Origin: Pholis gunnellus
Lineage: Eukaryota > Chordata > Actinopteri > Perciformes > Pholidae
Assembly: GCA_910591455.2 (NCBI GenBank)
Contig: OU342818.1
Span: forward strand, 22,435,771 to 22,499,770
Reading direction: 5' to 3'
DNA length: 64,000 bases
Below, in pieces: positions 1-11,389 of the stretch. The position numbers and the translations under genes were made by a program. Positions within the stretch are counted from its first letter, which is position 1. Each line of letters begins with the position of its first letter. Under the pieces are notes generated by a model. The model saw only the letters and a program-made list of their open reading frames with translations. It was not told the origin of the DNA and made no database searches.

Positions 1-109
1 ACATGGGCTCTAGAGGGGTGAGCACCGAGTCCCCTCCGCCGCCGCTGCACAGACGCTTGCTCATACTCAGGTCCAACGTACCGTTCTCATCAACGTCTAG
101 ACCCGGGCT
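1..109 (-). CDS. myt1l: myt1l exon cut by the window edge
   Basis: The acceptor CCACTTTCCAG lies at 110 and above on the minus strand. The open frame begins in phase 0 with SPGLDVDENGTLDLSMSK, then RLCSGGGGDSVLTPLEPM, and is still open at base 1. The DVDENGTLDLSM block is characteristic of the MYT1 domain, and LTPLEPM matches the following MYT1L segment. The stretch CSGGGGDS replaces mammalian PRDSCC. The rest of this exon and fingers 4-6 lie outside the window. An alternative acceptor 2 bases further into the exon would break the frame. Confidence 0.93.
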
Positions 110-656
110 CTGGAAAGTGGAATGCGGTTTGTGTGCGTGCATGTGTGCGTGGGTGGGTGGGGGGTGAAGTCAGTATATGTGGAGGGGATGGGTGTGTGTG
201 TGTGTGTTGAGTTTGGTGTTTTCAGTGGGATGATTATGAGGAGGGGGGTAAAAGGGTGCACAGAACATAAGGAGGTAGGGATGGAGAGAAGGGGATGAAA
301 GAGAGCGAGGGTTTCTGATTAAATAGCAGTCAAATTCATATTCTAGCATCAGAGGAGGGTAAAACAGTAGCTGAACACATGGTGAATACTAAAGAAGTAC
401 ATGAAGAATTGTTCTGTTCCTCCAGTGATGTGTTCACTTTTGAAGTTTTTTTTAGATATCTGGAAAGATGGATCAAGAACACCTGCAGTTCAAATACCTG
501 AAACAATATTCCAATGTGTTTTTTTTGTCAGTCTAGGATGAAACATTGGACACCTGCGGTGTACAGCAGCAATGTGGTGTGACACTCACAAAAGAGGGTC
601 AAAAGAAGAGCAGGTCATCAGTGTGCTCAAGGACGAGTGCATGCCTCTGTGAACCC

Positions 657-658
<2 letters not shown>

Positions 659-704
<46 letters not shown>
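659..704. repeat. (CT)n microsatellite
   Basis: An uninterrupted run of about 23 CT units in a myt1l intron. In the pre-mRNA (minus strand) it reads GA. Confidence 0.95.
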
Positions 705-707
<3 letters not shown>

Positions 708-3700
708 TCTTTCCATCCCACTATTATGTGCTGTCAGAAGAGTGTGTGTGCATGACTTTGTGTGTGTGTGTGAGCCTAATGTGAGTGGACATCACAGGGG
801 GACAGGGGCTGAGGGTTAGGGGTGGGGTTTGGGGTTGAGAGCAGTGATGAGCAGCAGTGGCTGGAACTAGACTGCTGCAGTCCCAAAAATAGAGGCACGA
901 CGATACTGTGTTCTGGGACTAAGTGGGCCACATCCAGCTAACAGCCTTGGCTGTGCCTCCTGAGCGTAGGCTTGTATCTGTACATCCATGCACACACGCC
1001 TTTCCTTTAATCTACATCCAGCACGTGCTGTATGCAGCCGAGCCCCCACTCCCGCAAGGCTTATGTTTTGGTCGGCGTGTGCACATGTTTGTGTCCTTGC
1101 TCTCATTAATGACCCCTTATCTGACTCCCTTTCTCCTCTCCTCTCCTCCTCCTCCTTGCTTTCTTTCACAAGGAGGAAAGCCCGCTCTATGTTGATTCCA
1201 GCCGACAGTGTCCCTAGGGGTGGATTCTCCTGGTGCAAGACAAAACAGAGAGCGGCTGAGCAGACACAACACAAACTTTACAAAAGCACCTGTCTATACA
1301 ACTCTCAGCTGACTTCAACCCATGATACAGTGGCCCAAGGGGGACTTTATTAAAATGATATTGTAAACATGAAAATGAAAAATGTAATTCCACAAAAGAA
1401 TTCTAATATTCCACATATGTATGTGTTATTTGAGTAAAATTGAAAATGCAAAAGTCCAATTTTCATTTTCATTCTCACATACTCGTATGGGCATTCTATG
1501 ACATTATCAAAAGGAAAAAGGACTTTTGATTTTTTAAACCTTACCCCTCTGTACAGTTGACAATGTTCATATTTCTAATCAAATTTGAAAATCTAAATGC
1601 AATATAAACAATGTAACCTTATTTTCTACTTACGCTAGCAATATTCAAGTCAAAATGAAAATACAATTTTCTGACAATAATTTGAAAATGAAATGTCAAA
1701 AAGCCATTTTGTTTTAATGTGGTCATAGAATGACGATGAGTGTGTAAAAATAAAAATGTAAATTGAGTTTATTTTATCATTATTTTCAAGTTTACATTAA
1801 CATTATAATAAAGTCCCTAATGGGCTTCCATACCATGATGTAGGTGTCTGCCTCTATCAAACACACACTCTATTAAAACTCCAGTAAAAGTCAAATTGTA
1901 GGTTTGGCTGAAAAAAGAGAGTGAGGCGGAGGCAGAAGATGAGTAATGAGTAAAGGACTGTACAATAGAAACAGTCTTTCTAAGATAAAGGTCAAGTTTC
2001 TGGGCAATAGATCCAACACGCCTCCTCTCTTCCTGGTGGATATGCTCAGTGGACCGCCCTCCCCTCGTCCACCATTATATTGTCTGTCACCGTCCAATTA
2101 AGAGACCCACCCCTTCATATCAAATTAAAGAGGATGATGTGAGAAGATGTCTCCCACCTCCGTCGCCAGAGACCACCCCTCCTCGCACTGGCCCTCCCGT
2201 AACCCCCTGACCTCCGTTGCCATGGACACGCTGGGAGGAAAAGGACCGGGGCGGGAGAAGTCACTGGGGAATTGTCGCCACATTACTTCTGCTCACCTGT
2301 TCCATGTCCTAAAATAAAACCAGCATCACGTCCTCTCTGGCCTCTTCTACACTCCGCTGGCTCACCATTCCCTCCTTCTCTTCATGCATTCTTGAGAAGG
2401 ACGGCTCAGTTTCTCTAGAAACAACATATACATTCATGGATGCCTGTTTATGTCTTTGAGTGAAGTTTGTTTGTTGTTTATTAGGATGCCTGCTTCCTAT
2501 AACTGCTTCTCTTAAAGCTGAGTGTTTAAAACGTTGTACTTGTTAGCTTTCTGTTAAAAAAAGTACATACAAAGGTTATCATCCTCTCCATGACATTACA
2601 TTGTAACCACTGGAACAGGAAGTGGATTCGGTGTGTAATAACTTCCTGAAAATGTAATAATGCCTTAAAATGTAATAAAAGCCAATAATGTAATGACCGG
2701 ACCAATATTGTAATAAAAATGTTCTGGCTGATTCGTAATATCATATCATTTTTCCGGAACTTGTCAAAACAATTAAGGCAGTGGACTCACAGCATAGCAT
2801 TCTTAACGCAAAGTAGGCTCGGGCCATATGACCACATTATCGTTCAACGCCATTCTTTTTAGGGGGGGGGGGGGGGCACTAAGATGGTCCCAACATGTCC
2901 ACGATAACAGAATGATATTGAACTAGGCACCGTCTGCTATGAATTTAGCGCTATATTCAGTCTCTGTTTCTCAACGACATGCTGTCATATATCTGATGTT
3001 GTGTTATTGTGGTTCTATAAATGGAATCTCTGGTGCTGGTCGACCTCCCCATTCATACAGCTGCTTGCCTCCATTTGTGTTTCTTGACCACAGTAAAAGT
3101 GTGTGAATTTTTTGAGAGGATAAACGCCAACAAATATGGATTTAAGATAGATAAAAACATTGTTGAGTATTTTCTCAATACATTTTGACTTTTGGACAAA
3201 GGACTGAGCCGCTTACAGAGACCAGGACACAGCGGCGTGTAGCTCGCTGTGTGTGTTTGAGAGACAGGAGAGAAGAGAAGGTGGAAGCTGGTGGACTATT
3301 GCACACTATGATTCTTAAATGTATTAATGATAATTTGAATATCAGCATTATGAATGCAGCTGTGCAGCCCTAGATGGCCGAACTCCAGCAGGAAAGATGT
3401 CTGCCTATAATATGGATCTGCAACATATGTGCTTCCACTCCATAGATATTAATGTATATTTGCGTCTCTCTCCATTTACTTTTGGGGCGACAATTTTGTA
3501 TATCTTTGTTTCTTTAAAGCAACATTGTCAGTAAGGGCAATTTGGTCTGGTGTACTTTGGCATGCACTGAACACACCAGTCATTTGCTCCCGGTGTTCTT
3601 CACCACTGTTTTTGGGGAAATAGAAATAACGGGAGTAACAAGCCAACCAGCTTTAAAAGTATTTTCTTTTTAAATAAGTGCTGTGAGGTGGATCTAATTT

Positions 3701-4405
3701 ATGCTGAGTGCTTCATATGGATTTGGAAAAGTGACTCATAAATATTTGCAAACGTAACTGATGAATATTTAAAGTAAGTTTAAAGAAACTTGAAAAGTGT
3801 GAAATTTGAGAATGGAATTTGGTGTGGTGGTAGGCGGTAGAATGAGTGTTTATTCAAACAATCTCAGAGGTTTAGAGGAGAAAATGACACTATGGTGGAA
3901 TAAATTCGACGAGCAGGCTGGAAAAACAAGGAGGCGCGAAGAGATGTGTGTGTGAAGCTTCATTCAGACACAGAAAGGAACAGCGTGTGCCACGAGGTGA
4001 GGTGTTGAGATGAAAGAGGAAGAAGAAGAAGAAAAAAACCCTCTGAAGTCTCCCATCTTCCCATCCTGCCCTGAGAGCATCCTGCCCGTCTGGCCCCGAA
4101 GCAGGAGAAGGACAGTCAATGAAATGAGGTGTAGGACCAGAGGACGCCCTGCAAGCTTCAGGCGTTTGTTCCCGCCAACTTCGTTCCGTTTCACTTTTCT
4201 TTGGAAGTGCCCTGCTTTCGGCTTTTTTTCCCCTCCTTTCCCCTCCCTCCTTCTTCCTTTCCTGTATCCTCCTCTCCTCACCTTCCGTACTGTGACATTT
4301 AGAAACCTCCCACAAAAAAGAGGCTTCCTTTGCTCTCTTTCTTTATTTTCAATTCCATCACCCTCACTATCTGGCAGTCTCTGCTGTCAACATTAACATT
4401 AGCAT

Positions 4406-4410
<5 letters not shown>

Positions 4411-4447
<37 letters not shown>

Positions 4448-4521
4448 CTCTCTCTCTCTCTCTCCCTCTCTCCCCTCTCTCTCTCTCTCTCTCTCTCTCC
4501 CCTCTCTCTCTCTCTCTCTCT

Positions 4522-4559
<38 letters not shown>

Positions 4560-4583
4560 CCCCCCCCCTCTCTCTCTCTCTCT

Positions 4584-4614
<31 letters not shown>

Positions 4615-4627
4615 CCTCTCTCTCTCT
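4411..4627. repeat. Interrupted (CT)n / poly-C tract
   Basis: About 217 bases of pure pyrimidine on the plus strand: CT runs broken by blocks of C up to about 11 long. It produces overlapping false open frames of Ser/Leu/Pro on one strand and Arg/Glu/Gly on the other. Pure purine/pyrimidine tracts of this length can form triplexes. Confidence 0.95.
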
Positions 4628-5008
4628 GGACCCCATTTTCCAGCTCAGCGTCTGGGTACAGATAATACGGAAACACCGTCACCTTATCTGCTCAGAAATG
4701 ACACGCTGGGCTCACGCCGTGTCAAGCGGCGCCTCGTCCTGCTCCTATCTGATCCCCAGACGGAAAATAAAAAAGTGCCCTGCTGAGCCCTGAGTGTAAG
4801 ACACAGCCCCCGGATCTATAATGGAATGTGTGCGTGAAATCTCCCTATCTTTGTCAGTTCTCCCTGCCAGCGTTAGTATAATGAAGGAAGCACAGAGATA
4901 ATCTGTCAGTGGATTTTGTTGACTGCAGCAGGAGGCCGAAGTCTTACGAAGTGAATATCCTGTCGGGTCATGTGAGGCTGCGGTGTCGAATCAGGACACG
5001 AGTGTAAC

Positions 5009-5727
5009 GGTAACACTTTAACAACCATCAGTAATACTACTGATCAGAGTTATTTTACTGTTATCAAACAATGACACCATAGTTAATAATGTTTAGTAAG
5101 GCTATAACTAATTGTTGCAACCTTATTGTTACACATATAACATTTTACATGATTACAAAATGATTTGAAATCGTTTGTAAAACATCTATAAATTTGCGGA
5201 CCTGTTAATGTTTGTAAACTGTCCATAAACATTATCTGGATGGATTTATTAAGTTGCAACTGACATTATAATGATTATAATACCTTGTAGTTAATTCATA
5301 TTTTGTAAAGTATCTATAGAAACATTATTTAAATAGATTTAAATAGTTAATAAATAGTTTCTGGTTCATCTAATAAAGGTAATGTTTATAGAAGTTTTAT
5401 AAATCATTTGGTAATCATTAACAAATACTTAATATGTTAAATAAAATATTATGTGCGCAACAACAAACTGTTATTAAAAAGTTAAGTAATCTAATCAGAA
5501 TGTAACAGTCTCTTTTCAGCTATGTTACAATACATCATTCATGAATGAATTATTTCATATTTCACTAACTCGTGATAAAATAACATGAAATGTAATTGTA
5601 TGTGTTACTAATAATTATCAAACATTATAAGTTATCATTCCATTATTTGTTAACAGTGAATAACTATTCACTTCAGTCTAATTCACTATCAAACATTTAT
5701 AAATGATGGTAATAATAAAGTGTTACC
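5009..5727. mobile_element. MITE with GGTAACACTTTA terminal inverted repeats
   Basis: The left end GGTAACACTTTA (5009-5020) is mirrored exactly by TAAAGTGTTACC (5716-5727). The interior is AT-rich and has no open frame. The flanks AGTGTAAC (5001-5008) and TTTGTAAC (5728-5735) agree at 6 of 8 positions, which fits a decayed 8-bp target duplication as made by hAT-type transposases. It is a non-autonomous class II element; the superfamily is an inference. Confidence 0.8.
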
Positions 5728-5840
5728 TTTGTAACTTCCTGTCATTTAAAAAATAAGAGAACCCTGCAGAATTCACCCATTAGTGTCATTTCGGTGGACA
5801 GAATGTAGGATATGAAGTGAGCCCTCCCCGCCCCTCCTAC

Positions 5841-6127
5841 CTGCGAGCACAGGTCCTGGGGCTTCCCCCCCATGCCGTGGGGCATCTCCCGGCAGCGCGT
5901 GGACAGGTTGAGGATGGCCGTGGCCGCCATGTGGGCGGCCTCCATGTCATGGCTGTAGTCGAAGCTGCTCTTGCTGCAGGTGCTGCTGGCGCTGCTGCCC
6001 CCGCCCCCTCCGCCTCCTCCCGCGCCCCCTCCTCCGCCTCCACAGCTCAGGCTGCTGCTGCTGCTGCTGGGAGCGTAGGTGCTGGTGGTGCTGCTGGCCG
6101 AGCTGGAGGTCTTGCAGTAACGCTTGG
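5841..6127 (-). CDS. myt1l: myt1l exon: Ser/Gly-rich part of the MYT1 domain
   Basis: This 287-nt exon has acceptor CCCCCCCGCAG and donor GCAG|GTAGGA. It encodes AKRYCKTSSSASSTTSTYAP, a Ser run, LSC, a Gly tract (15 codons with one Ala, 5997-6041), SSASSTCSKSSFDYSHDMEA, AHMAATAILNLSTRCREMP, and HGMGGKPQDLCSQ. The block DMEAAHMAATAILNLSTRC is a hallmark of all MYT1-family proteins. The Gly tract replaces a short CGGGSS in mammalian MYT1L and is coded by GC-rich repeats. The exon ends in phase 0, matching exon 1-109. Confidence 0.95.
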
Positions 6128-6628
6128 CTGCGGGGGGGTCGCGTTCAAGACATTGGAAATGAAAAGAGGGCCGTGTGCATTTTGATCGATGCTTATACTG
6201 TGTGTTATATATGGATTGTTTTCCCATTCATAAAAGGTGAGTAAATGAAGTCGAGGTGGGGTTACCCGTCAGTGTACCCCTAATGAAGTGTGTTTATGGG
6301 TTTCTGTGCCAAATACTGCCCACAGTTTAGGATTTCTGAAAGATATCTTGAACAAATTTAAGAAGAAGATTGCTTTCTCTATCAAACGTTTATCATTTTT
6401 AGATGCATAGTCCATAAGATTTGGTATTTTGATTGACACTCTAATCCAAATCTAAAATAATATCCCACGTCAGAGGATTCCACAACATATTCTTTGTGAC
6501 CCTAAAATGTATTTCCTTGATGCAGCAAAGGAATCTTCATCATGTTGTAGGCACACATGAGTTAACTCAATCTTGATCAACAGTTAAGACAATGGGAGAG
6601 GAATGAAGAAGTAGACATGAAATCGTAC
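6128..6628 (-). other. Short intron
   Basis: A 501-bp intron with donor GACG|GTACGA (right) and acceptor CCGCAG (left). I see no repeat or coding content in it. Confidence 0.9.
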
Positions 6629-6855
6629 CGTCGTATCCTTTGGGGGAGGAGTCTCTCTGCCCGTGGACTTTGGGTGCGATGGCCCGTTTCCCGTACACTT
6701 GGTGGTTGTTACTGCCGTCGAAGGCGCTGTAGTCGAAGCTGGTCTTGGAGTACTTCTCCAGCTCCTTGGCCAGGTTGGAGCGGGGCGTGCTGGTGGAAAC
6801 ATTGTTCTTGTAACCATACTGTGGATAGTCCAGTTGTTTGACAAAGCACATAGGC
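6629..6855 (-). CDS. myt1l: myt1l exon: start of the central MYT1 domain
   Basis: This 227-nt exon has acceptor TATTTTCCAG and donor GACG|GTACGA. It encodes PMCFVKQLDYPQYGYKNNV, TPRSNLAKELEKYSKTSFDY, a variable stretch (SAFDGSNNHQ), VYGKRAIAPKV and a SSPKGYD end. These are hallmark segments of the conserved MYT1 domain between fingers 3 and 4. The teleost version has a few extra residues (DGSNNHQ) where the mammalian protein has YDNHT, and lacks one of the two Asp residues before AKRYC. The exon ends in phase 1 and the next starts with CC, giving Ala. No DNA-binding finger is present; this region is used for protein contacts in the family. Confidence 0.96.
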
Positions 6856-7777
6856 CTGGAAAATAAATGACGAGGGGCAGGAAGTTGGACCGAGGCACTC
6901 AATATTGCCCAGGGGAAGGAGAGGGAACTTGGGGTTTGGTCAAAAAAAAAAAGGGCAGATGCAGGGGAAGGGGCAGCCTGTAATACTCCAGGATTAGAAC
7001 ATGGAGGATGATGCTGGGAGATGGTACAGTAGAGGTGGGGCATCTCTTTTATACACCATAGCATGGATGTTTTCTTCCTCTTGCTTGATAAAAAAAAAAA
7101 GCAGCTACAAGTGTTTTTCATGCCTAGTCAATACAAAAGGGTCAAAATTGAATTTCCACATCCCTTTTATTACACTTGCATACTTCTGATGTGCTTTTAT
7201 CATCTGATATGCATTTATGTCCTCCATCTAAGACCAGGAAGAAATGGAAATGTATGATCGTGTGCTGTTGATGTTCAGTTTGATAAAAAATATAAAATGT
7301 ACAATTACTTATGACTTTTCATCATTGCGTTTTCGCGACTATCAAAGCAGCTCTCATTGAGAAAAGCTCTGCCTTCGCTGTGATGAATGAGGCCAATTTT
7401 GTTCAAATCTAATAAAACGATCTGCCTTCAATAGTGAGCCTGGAAATAACATTCAGTCTCTTGGAAGTATTCTCGCGGGACAGGAGAACGTAAAACAAAA
7501 AGAGGGGAGACCTTAAGAATCTCAACGGCTTCAGAAAAACGGAGCAACACATTCTAACGTGACTGAAAAACAGTTCTCTACATGGTAAGTATTACATCAC
7601 ATTACAGCCAGTGCACCTGAACACAAAATACAGCACCTATTTTAACACTGTGCGAAAATAGACCACATTGAATATGCACTGGAAGCTGTAGCATGACATA
7701 TTATATCCCATATTTTCCCATAACAGAGAGTGTCATCATCATACGTGATGTACTTGAGAGTGAAGAGTGAATACTAC
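6856..7777 (-). other. Intron, no notable content
   Basis: A 922-bp intron with donor AAG|GTAGTA and acceptor TTTTCCAG. It has poly-A runs near 6943 and 7089 but no repeat family or coding exon that I recognise. Confidence 0.88.
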
Positions 7778-7885
7778 CTTAAGACTCGGTCAGAGGCCTG
7801 GTTGGACTTGGGGACGTCGCAGCCCTGGTGCTTCTCTTGGACTTTGGCCAGTTTCTCGGCTGCAGCGATGGGACATCCTGACAGA
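7778..7885 (-). CDS. myt1l: myt1l exon: end of zinc finger 3 and linker
   Basis: This 108-nt exon has acceptor CTCATTTCAG and donor TTAAG|GTAGTA. It begins with T, completing Ser, then LSGCPIAAAEKLAKVQEKHQ, which supplies the last Cys of finger 3 and a short helical Ala/Glu/Lys segment. It ends GCDVPKSNQASDRVL plus AG of an Arg codon. It matches MYT1L closely (the mammalian form has AKAQEKHQSCDVSKS). The phases fit both neighbours: S from AG|T and R from AG|G. Confidence 0.96.
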
Positions 7886-8908
7886 CTGAAATGAGAAAGC
7901 CACTTTAGTTGCACACTGGAACTTACATCTCGATGTCACATTGAACGCACATGCTGTAAAAGGTCTGGCTCGTTAAAAGGTCTGGCTTGTCAGCCAGTGC
8001 ACATCTATCAATCGCAACGTCTTCCAGTTTAGTAATTCCTGACTGTAGTTCGGAAAGTATTTGCCTATTGCTTGATCTAAAATCCTTCACTTTCATCACT
8101 TTTATACGAGCTGCAAAAAAATCAAAATATTTGCATTTGAAGAAACGTGCTGCAGCCTCAGGGACGCTGCATTCAAAGAATATAAAAAAAACACATTTAA
8201 AATATTTAAAACTTATGAAAAGCCCAAAAGAAATACAACAACGCAAATGTGCTGCAGGGAGCCAAAAATAAATGCATGAACATCAAACACGCTGCAAATG
8301 CAGAACCACAAAAAAAACAAAAAACAACTGCAACAGCAAAGCACCTCATATCCAGTCAACACAACAGAAGTTCTCCAGGCCATAGGGGAGCATGTGGCCT
8401 TAGTCTGTTACAACAGCATGGTAATCTGTTATTGTTAAAGGAAAAGCACAAAATAAATATCTACCTTTTTATGTTGTCTCCCTACTCCACTTTCCAACTT
8501 CATATGAAGAATCTGACTGGATATGCAGTGTTTGCATTTGTTCTGGTGGTGTGTGTGTGTGACTTTGCATTGTTTCTGTAATAGCAGCGTGTCTGCTGTT
8601 AATGCGGTTGTCTCGTCATTCTGCAGCGCCTCCTTATTTTCATTTTACAGCAGATTTTACGTTGTTGTTGTAGTTTTGGGTGTTTTTGAATTGCCGTCGT
8701 CTCTGAAGCTGCAGCACGTCTCTCCCAATGGAAATGTTTAGGCTGTTGCAGCGAGTATGCCCTCATCGGCCACCATACTTATAACACTTAAAATTAATGA
8801 TACAATTGGCAACAGCTTGCATGTTTCTGGTTGAACAGCTTGAAGTAATTCTCTCAATAGATATTCCCCTATGGACAAATGCACATAACAAAGTGCATTT
8901 GTTTCTTT

Positions 8909-9000
<92 letters not shown>

Positions 9001-9911
9001 CACAAACACTTGGGATCTACACCTATAGTATGTTCCAATAACATTTTCTGTCTGTAAGACGTCTTCCTGACAACGAACTGACCAAATGTGACAAAAGTTC
9101 ATGTAGTTATCCTTAACCCCGATCATTCTCCATCCAGCCTGTCAACCCCAGTGTGTCGGGTCGCGGTGAAAAAAATCATCTTTGACAATGGCCTGAAGCC
9201 AGTGTAGAGCTGTGCTCATGAACACCTGTCATCAGACGTGCGTGACTGTGTGCAGGTGCAAGAGCGTGCATCAAGTGTGCGGTGGCATATGGAGGTTTAT
9301 ATCGGCTCTTCCTCGTGAAGGTGAAAGTTTACCGCGCGTGTCCATGTGCGTGTCTATTTTGCGGCCGTCACCGAGCGCGGCACAGAGGCCTCTCCTGTCA
9401 CCCCGGCTGAGCGGCAGAGAGGTGCTAATGGCTGCTGCTGTGCCCCGACTCCCTGAGCATCTGCTGCGGGGTGACACTCCTCTCTCACTGTCACCTCACC
9501 CCGCCTGACAGCGCCGGCAACGGTGCCCCCTGCTATTTCGGTTTCTCCCTCCAAAACCTGCACCTGATGGATGCCGGTTTAGTTTTTTTCAGCCGAGAGC
9601 TGATAAATGATTTATGCTGCGGAGGGTGTGAATTGCTGCATTCTAATTGTTAAGCAGCTGAACTACTTTAATTATTCCCTTCCACCCGACATAAGAATCA
9701 AGACTTGTCCACACACCCAAAGTAATGTGTTGCAGAGACAAAAAAGAATGGTTTTGACAATAACTAAACAGAAAAATGATGTGTGTGTGTGGGGGGGGGT
9801 AAAAAAGATAAAAAGAGGATAAAAAGATGATATTCCCAAAAAAAAGTCCCACGGTGAAAAAAAGGAGGGTGCAACATGGACAGTGCCATATATGGGCAGG
9901 CTGTCACTTAC
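7886..9911 (-). other. Intron splitting zinc finger 3
   Basis: A 2.0-kb intron between the fourth and fifth zinc ligands of finger 3. It contains the (CA)n array at 8912-8997. No coding exon was seen. Confidence 0.88.
8912..8997. repeat. (CA)n microsatellite
   Basis: About 43 uninterrupted CA units. Reading it in either strand gives false Thr-His or Cys-Val open frames. Confidence 0.97.
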
Positions 9912-10002
9912 CTTCGGTGGGAGTTTCTGTTGCTATTGACATGGCCGCGTCCCGTGCAGCCAGGCGTAGGACACTTAAGAACATTCTCATACATAGCCAC
10001 GA
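9912..10002 (-). CDS. myt1l: myt1l exon: first part of CCHHC zinc finger 3
   Basis: This 91-nt exon has donor CGAAG|GTAAGT and acceptor GCGTAAAG. It encodes VAMYENVLK and then CPTPGCTGRGHVNSNRNSHR, giving four of the five zinc ligands of finger 3. The fifth Cys is in the next exon (7778-7885). The phases fit on both sides: A|TC gives Ile from the finger 2 exon, and AG|T gives Ser with the next exon. Mammalian MYT1L reads ILAMHENVLK here, so the fish protein has V and Y substitutions before the finger. The acceptor has A at -3, weaker than the usual C or T, and its pyrimidine tract is a 7-bp tandem repeat (10011-10040). Confidence 0.95.
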
Positions 10003-10010
10003 CTTTACGC

Positions 10011-10040
10011 AGACAGGAGACAGGAGACAGGAGACAGGAG
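10011..10040. repeat. 7-bp tandem repeat in the finger 3 acceptor tract
   Basis: Four copies of AGACAGG plus two bases. On the transcribed strand this reads as CCTGTCT units starting about 8 bases upstream of the acceptor AAAG|TC, so it forms the pyrimidine tract of this splice site. Confidence 0.9.
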
Positions 10041-11389
10041 TGAAAGACAGGGAAGGTTAGGAGCCCCTTACAATCACGCACGAGCTCTATTAGTGTGTGA
10101 GGAGCTTGGCATTATAAACATCATTAAGAAATGAGCCTGTGTGAACCCAAATGACCCCTCCTTCATTTTAATGAACATTAGTTTGAGAGGGCAGGCGAGG
10201 TTTCCCACCATATTGCTTCCACTTATCTGGCCTTTCAAATTAGTATTCATGGAATAGGGACAGTCATGAATAAAAAGATGTCATTTGAGTTTAACAGGAC
10301 AGAGCCGGCACGAGACGGAAATGGAGGGACATTTTGGGCATGCAGAGAACGGTTAGCAATCATGCAAAACAGCAGCCTTGAAATCAATGGAGGACGCATG
10401 GAATACAGCTCCTTGATAGACTGAGCTTTGTTATCAGCCGTACGTTGTTAGGGTAGATAGCGCGGTCTTCAATACCATTTACCATTAAAAGAGTCCATAA
10501 CTGTCTCAGATCCCCTCGGCAACCAGCCAATTAGATTAATGATCTATGGATGTCCGAGAGGAGCTGCCGGAGCACCGCGGGCGCCGGGAAGGGGTCGTCT
10601 CCAAATCAGCAGCGCGCACGGGGCCAAACCCCATCGGCACCGGCTTCATCATTATCACCCCCTTAAACTTTAACCCCTCATCATCCTCCTTCCCTCACAT
10701 ACTAATTGCCGTTCGGTGCAGGTAATTGGACAAAAGCCTGCCACCTCGACATGCCACAAGCCAATACATTATGCATATCCCAGTTTTGCCTTGTCCTCTG
10801 CAAAGACACACACACACACATAGAGAGGCGAGAAATGAAAGCAGTGAGCTTAGTTCAGTGGGCGCGGACCGAACTGTCGGGATGCTGAGAAAAGAATAAA
10901 CCACAATGAGCCACAATGAGCAAACAGGAATGGGAATTAATGAATTTGAGATATAATTTAATCGTCAGTTTTCACATTTCCCAAGGAACAGTCTGGTTGC
11001 ACTGTGTGATTTGCCAATTAAATGAAGCCAGTGCATTAATAATACATTGTCCATTCAGTACAGCAAACGTGTTAATAGGGCAGAGGGACTTGCCCAGTGA
11101 TGCTGATAGGCTTTCAATGGAATGAGTCCCCGGGACCCACAGGTGGTCATTTTGAATCCCCAAAAAAATGTGTGTTTTTGGACAAATTGCATCGTTGAAC
11201 ATGTGTTTGATGTTGATTATCTATTATTATTATTATCAGTATTATTATTATTATATGAAAAGAACATCTGAAAGTGTGATTTAATCCATTTAAATTTAAA
11301 TTAGATACTGTATAAATGTAATTGTTAATAGCAATCTGCTTATCTTTTTCCTCTCTGAGAAGAGTTCACACCTACTACTATCCATACGG

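Larger units (their letters stand above)
110..5840 (-). other. Intron with microsatellites and a MITE
   Basis: No coding exon was seen between the two myt1l exons. The stretch holds (CT)n at 659-704, an AT-rich segment at about 1340-1800 with many GAAAATGAAAAT-like words, a segment at about 2590-2740 with repeated AATGTAATAA words, a poly-G run near 2863-2876, the CT/C tract at 4411-4627 and the MITE at 5009-5727. Open frames here translate these repeats or are chance frames. Confidence 0.8.

Noticed and set aside
4299..4682. Long open frames on both strands with Ser/Leu or Arg/Glu repeats.
   Set aside because: They are translations of the CT/C microsatellite tract, not genes.
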